Source: an uncultured Campylobacter sp. | GTDB taxonomy: Bacteria > Campylobacterota > Campylobacteria > Campylobacterales > Campylobacteraceae | Direction of reading: 5' to 3' | Length of the DNA stretch: 16,413 nucleotides | Assembly (NCBI RefSeq): GCF_947255105.1 | Contig: NZ_CAMYFP010000017.1 | Coordinates: 1-16,413 of the forward strand | Notes under the pieces: model-generated | Databases searched by the model: none | What the model was told of the DNA's origin: nothing | What the model saw: the letters and a program-made list of their open reading frames with translations, nothing else | Position numbers and translations under genes: made by a program | Shown: in pieces, positions 15,144-16,413 of the stretch | How the letters are laid out: every line of letters begins with the position of its first letter | How positions within the stretch are numbered: the first letter of the stretch is position 1

Positions 15144-15166
15144 ATATAAAAGTTAAGGAGTTTATT

Positions 15167-15595
15167 ATGAAAATTGTAAATTATAGAAGACCACTATTTG
15201 GATGGAGCGATTTACCAAGTGACTTTAGGAATTTTTTTGATATTGCAGAGGCAAATAACAATATTGGCTCAAATTTCTCACCATCTATCAACACGAAAGA
15301 GGATGATAAGGGCGTCTATATCGACATTGATTTACCAGGCGTAAAAAAAGAAGATATCTCGATAGAAGTTCATGACAACAGACTTACCGTAAAGGGCGAG
15401 AGAAAGTATAAAAAGGAGATAAAAGAGGACGGCTATCAAAAATCAGAGAGCTTTTTTGGCAAATTTGAAAGAAGCTTTAGCTTATCAAATGAGATCGATG
15501 AGGATAATATCGTCGCTAAAAACAACGACGGAGTTTTGGAGCTATTTTTGCCAAAATGTGCAGCAAAAGAGGCAAAAAAGATAGAGATCAAATAA
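15167..15595 (+). CDS. Small heat-shock protein, Hsp20/alpha-crystallin family
   Basis: This 142-residue ATP-independent chaperone binds unfolding proteins and assembles into large oligomers. After a short N-terminal arm (residues 1-40) comes the alpha-crystallin domain: PSINTKEDDKGVYIDIDLPGV, KKEDISIEVHDNRLTVKGER, FGKFERSFSL, and the hallmark NNDGVLELFLPK. The C-terminal tail ends in KKIEIK, whose I-E-I is the I-x-I motif that docks on neighbouring subunits. The ATG has AAGGAG 6 nt upstream. It is transcribed alone from the consensus promoter at 15082 under a HAIR-like operator and ends at the hairpin at 15613. Confidence 0.96.
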   Translation: MKIVNYRRPLFGWSDLPSDFRNFFDIAEANNNIGSNFSPSINTKEDDKGVYIDIDLPGVKKEDISIEVHDNRLTVKGERKYKKEIKEDGYQKSESFFGKFERSFSLSNEIDEDNIVAKNNDGVLELFLPKCAAKEAKKIEIK

Positions 15596-15612
15596 CAAAT
15601 TGACCTCTGTTT

Positions 15613-15640
15613 GACCTACCTTAGGGTAGGTCTTTAGTTT
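15613..15640 (+). terminator. Rho-independent terminator of hsp20
   Basis: GACCTACC, loop TTAG and GGTAGGTC make a perfect 8-bp stem 17 nt past the hsp20 stop, followed by TCTTTAGTTT-type T-rich sequence. The T-rich tail contains the stop codon of the convergent transglycosylase gene. On the minus strand the hairpin is followed by AAACAGAGG, a poor U-tract, so it serves mainly hsp20. Confidence 0.85.
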
Positions 15641-16224
15641 GAAAATGTTTTTAAATAGTGTTTGTAAAAGCGCCTATAGTAGGGGTTGGAGTTGCGGTTT
15701 CGCATACCATAGTTGTAGCACTCTATAGTCTTTTCAAGCTCTTTGTTTTTGGCGTTGTAGCACTCTCTTAAAACTTTTGCAGCCTTTTGTAGGTTGTATT
15801 GCGGGTTGAAAATCTGCTTTAATTCATCTTTTGTAAAATTATATGAGTTTATCTGACCAAGTCCAACATCTATGCTAAATCCACTTTTTAAAAGCTCTTT
15901 TGCTATCGCTTTGGCGTACTCTTCAGTTTGCGGACTTATATTAACAAACCATTTTTTTCTATTTAATGAATGGCTTCCAACGCTTACTCTAGCCTTGCTT
16001 GAGTCAAGTTTTTTAAAGTAAAGTGCATTTTGCCTGTCCGTTAGAAAAGAGATGGCAAATGGATCAAAATCGCTTTCGATTTTTACGATAGTGTATAAAA
16101 TCCTTGCAGAAATTTGTTGCTTTTTTGAAACGCTATTGATAGTTTTTAGTATCTGTTCGTTGCTATAGCCATAAGATAGTTGAAAAATAAAAAAGATAAA
16201 ACAACAGATAACTCTAAATTTCAC
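15634..16224 (-). CDS. Lytic transglycosylase, SLT domain, secreted
   Basis: This 196-residue periplasmic enzyme cleaves peptidoglycan glycan strands. The signal peptide is MKFRVICCFIFFIFQLSYG. The SLT fold shows LYTIVKIESDFDPFAIS with the catalytic Glu (about residue 50), VGLGQIN (120-126), and ECYNYGMRNRNSNPYYRRF, the variant of the AYN-G block. Between the first two motifs lies an insert of about 60 residues (RQNALYFKKL to KELLKSG) that is longer than in minimal SLT domains. The small size resembles the specialised VirB1/IagB-type enzymes, but no secretion genes are adjacent. The start is the GTG at 16224 because GGAG lies 5 nt upstream; an ATG at 16260 overlaps the probable -10 box and has no SD. 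Confidence 0.9.
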   Translation of the reverse strand: MKFRVICCFIFFIFQLSYGYSNEQILKTINSVSKKQQISARILYTIVKIESDFDPFAISFLTDRQNALYFKKLDSSKARVSVGSHSLNRKKWFVNISPQTEEYAKAIAKELLKSGFSIDVGLGQINSYNFTKDELKQIFNPQYNLQKAAKVLRECYNAKNKELEKTIECYNYGMRNRNSNPYYRRFYKHYLKTFSN

Positions 16225-16250
16225 CACAACTCCAACCAAAATTATGTGAT

Positions 16251-16259
16251 ATTTTATCA
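16251..16259 (-). promoter_or_regulatory. Putative extended -10 promoter for the lytic transglycosylase gene
   Basis: TGATAAAAT on the minus strand fits TGnTAAAAT. It overlaps the in-frame ATG at 16260, so transcripts would begin about 16244, downstream of that ATG, which supports the GTG start at 16224. Confidence 0.5.
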
Positions 16260-16333
16260 TATTTTGTCAAATTTGAACTATTTAAATTTAATTATTTTTA
16301 TTTTATTTAAGCTAATTTTTAGCAGACTATATG

Positions 16334-16339
16334 TATAAT
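16334..16339 (+). promoter_or_regulatory. -10 box for tRNA-Val
   Basis: A perfect TATAAT, directly preceded by TG, lies 19 nt before the mature tRNA 5' end. The placement is the same as for tRNA-Glu in this window. Confidence 0.55.
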
Positions 16340-16358
16340 TCTTCTTTCTGTTGGACAA

Positions 16359-16413
16359 GGTCGCTTAGCTCAGTTGGTAGAGCGCCACCCTTACAAGGTG
16401 GATGTCAAAAGTT
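16359..16413 (+). tRNA. tRNA-Val (TAC anticodon), 3' end outside window
   Basis: Acceptor 5' strand GGTCGCT, then TA, D-stem GCTC/GAGC with AGTTGGTA loop, and a perfect anticodon stem CCACC/GGTGG around CTTACAA (anticodon TAC, 16392-16394). The variable region begins and the T-arm is cut by the window end. Further tRNA genes may follow beyond the edge. Confidence 0.9.

Noticed and set aside
16258..16260. ATG start for the lytic transglycosylase
   Set aside because: No SD; it overlaps the probable -10 box, while the GTG at 16224 has GGAG at 5 nt and begins a proper signal peptide.

Overview
The window is A+T-rich and reads as a Campylobacter-type genome (Campylobacterota). It has AT-rich coding, promoters recognised mainly by an extended -10 element with little -35, many 'taaattta' spacers, an HspR-like operator, and a typical mix of amino-acid ABC transporter, uppP, nitroreductase and Hsp20 genes. 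The species cannot be fixed from sequence alone.

Left third (1-7242, all minus strand): a two-partner secretion locus. An FhaC/ShlB-type outer-membrane transporter (tpsB, 4935-6629) is followed after 9 nt by a very large secreted partner (tpsA, 4925 to beyond base 1). TpsA is open for 1641 codons and leaves the window before its C-terminus. It has a signal peptide, a haemagglutination-type TPS domain, two fields of FHA-like repeats around an unusual central segment, and a coiled coil. This is the plan of filamentous haemagglutinins and CdiA contact-dependent inhibition effectors. Between tpsB and a tRNA-Met(CAT) gene lies a broken tyrosine-recombinase N-terminus reading away from the tRNA, so the locus probably arrived on an island integrated at that tRNA.

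Middle (7329-11677): a minus-strand DUF2130 protein (CxxC, long coiled coil, nuclease-like C-terminus) is divergent from a plus-strand operon. The operon encodes a polar amino-acid ABC transporter (permease, ATPase, periplasmic binding protein) and undecaprenyl-diphosphatase uppP. Two of its three junctions overlap.

Right (11674-16413): a class-V PLP aminotransferase/cysteine-desulfurase-like enzyme (minus) is convergent with uppP through interlocked stop codons. It shares a symmetric -10 element with a divergent DUF234 protein whose best start is a non-standard ATC. Then come an FMN nitroreductase, a tRNA-Glu with the uncommon CTC anticodon, an intergenic region with a 19-bp tandem repeat, hsp20 under a perfect consensus sigma-70 promoter overlapped by a HAIR-like (HspR) operator, a clear terminator, a lytic transglycosylase, and the start of a tRNA-Val(TAC).

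The most interesting part is the TpsB/TpsA locus with its recombinase scar. If it is a CDI system, the variable toxin tip and immunity gene lie just left of base 1. Second are the heat-shock control region and the ATC-start gene.
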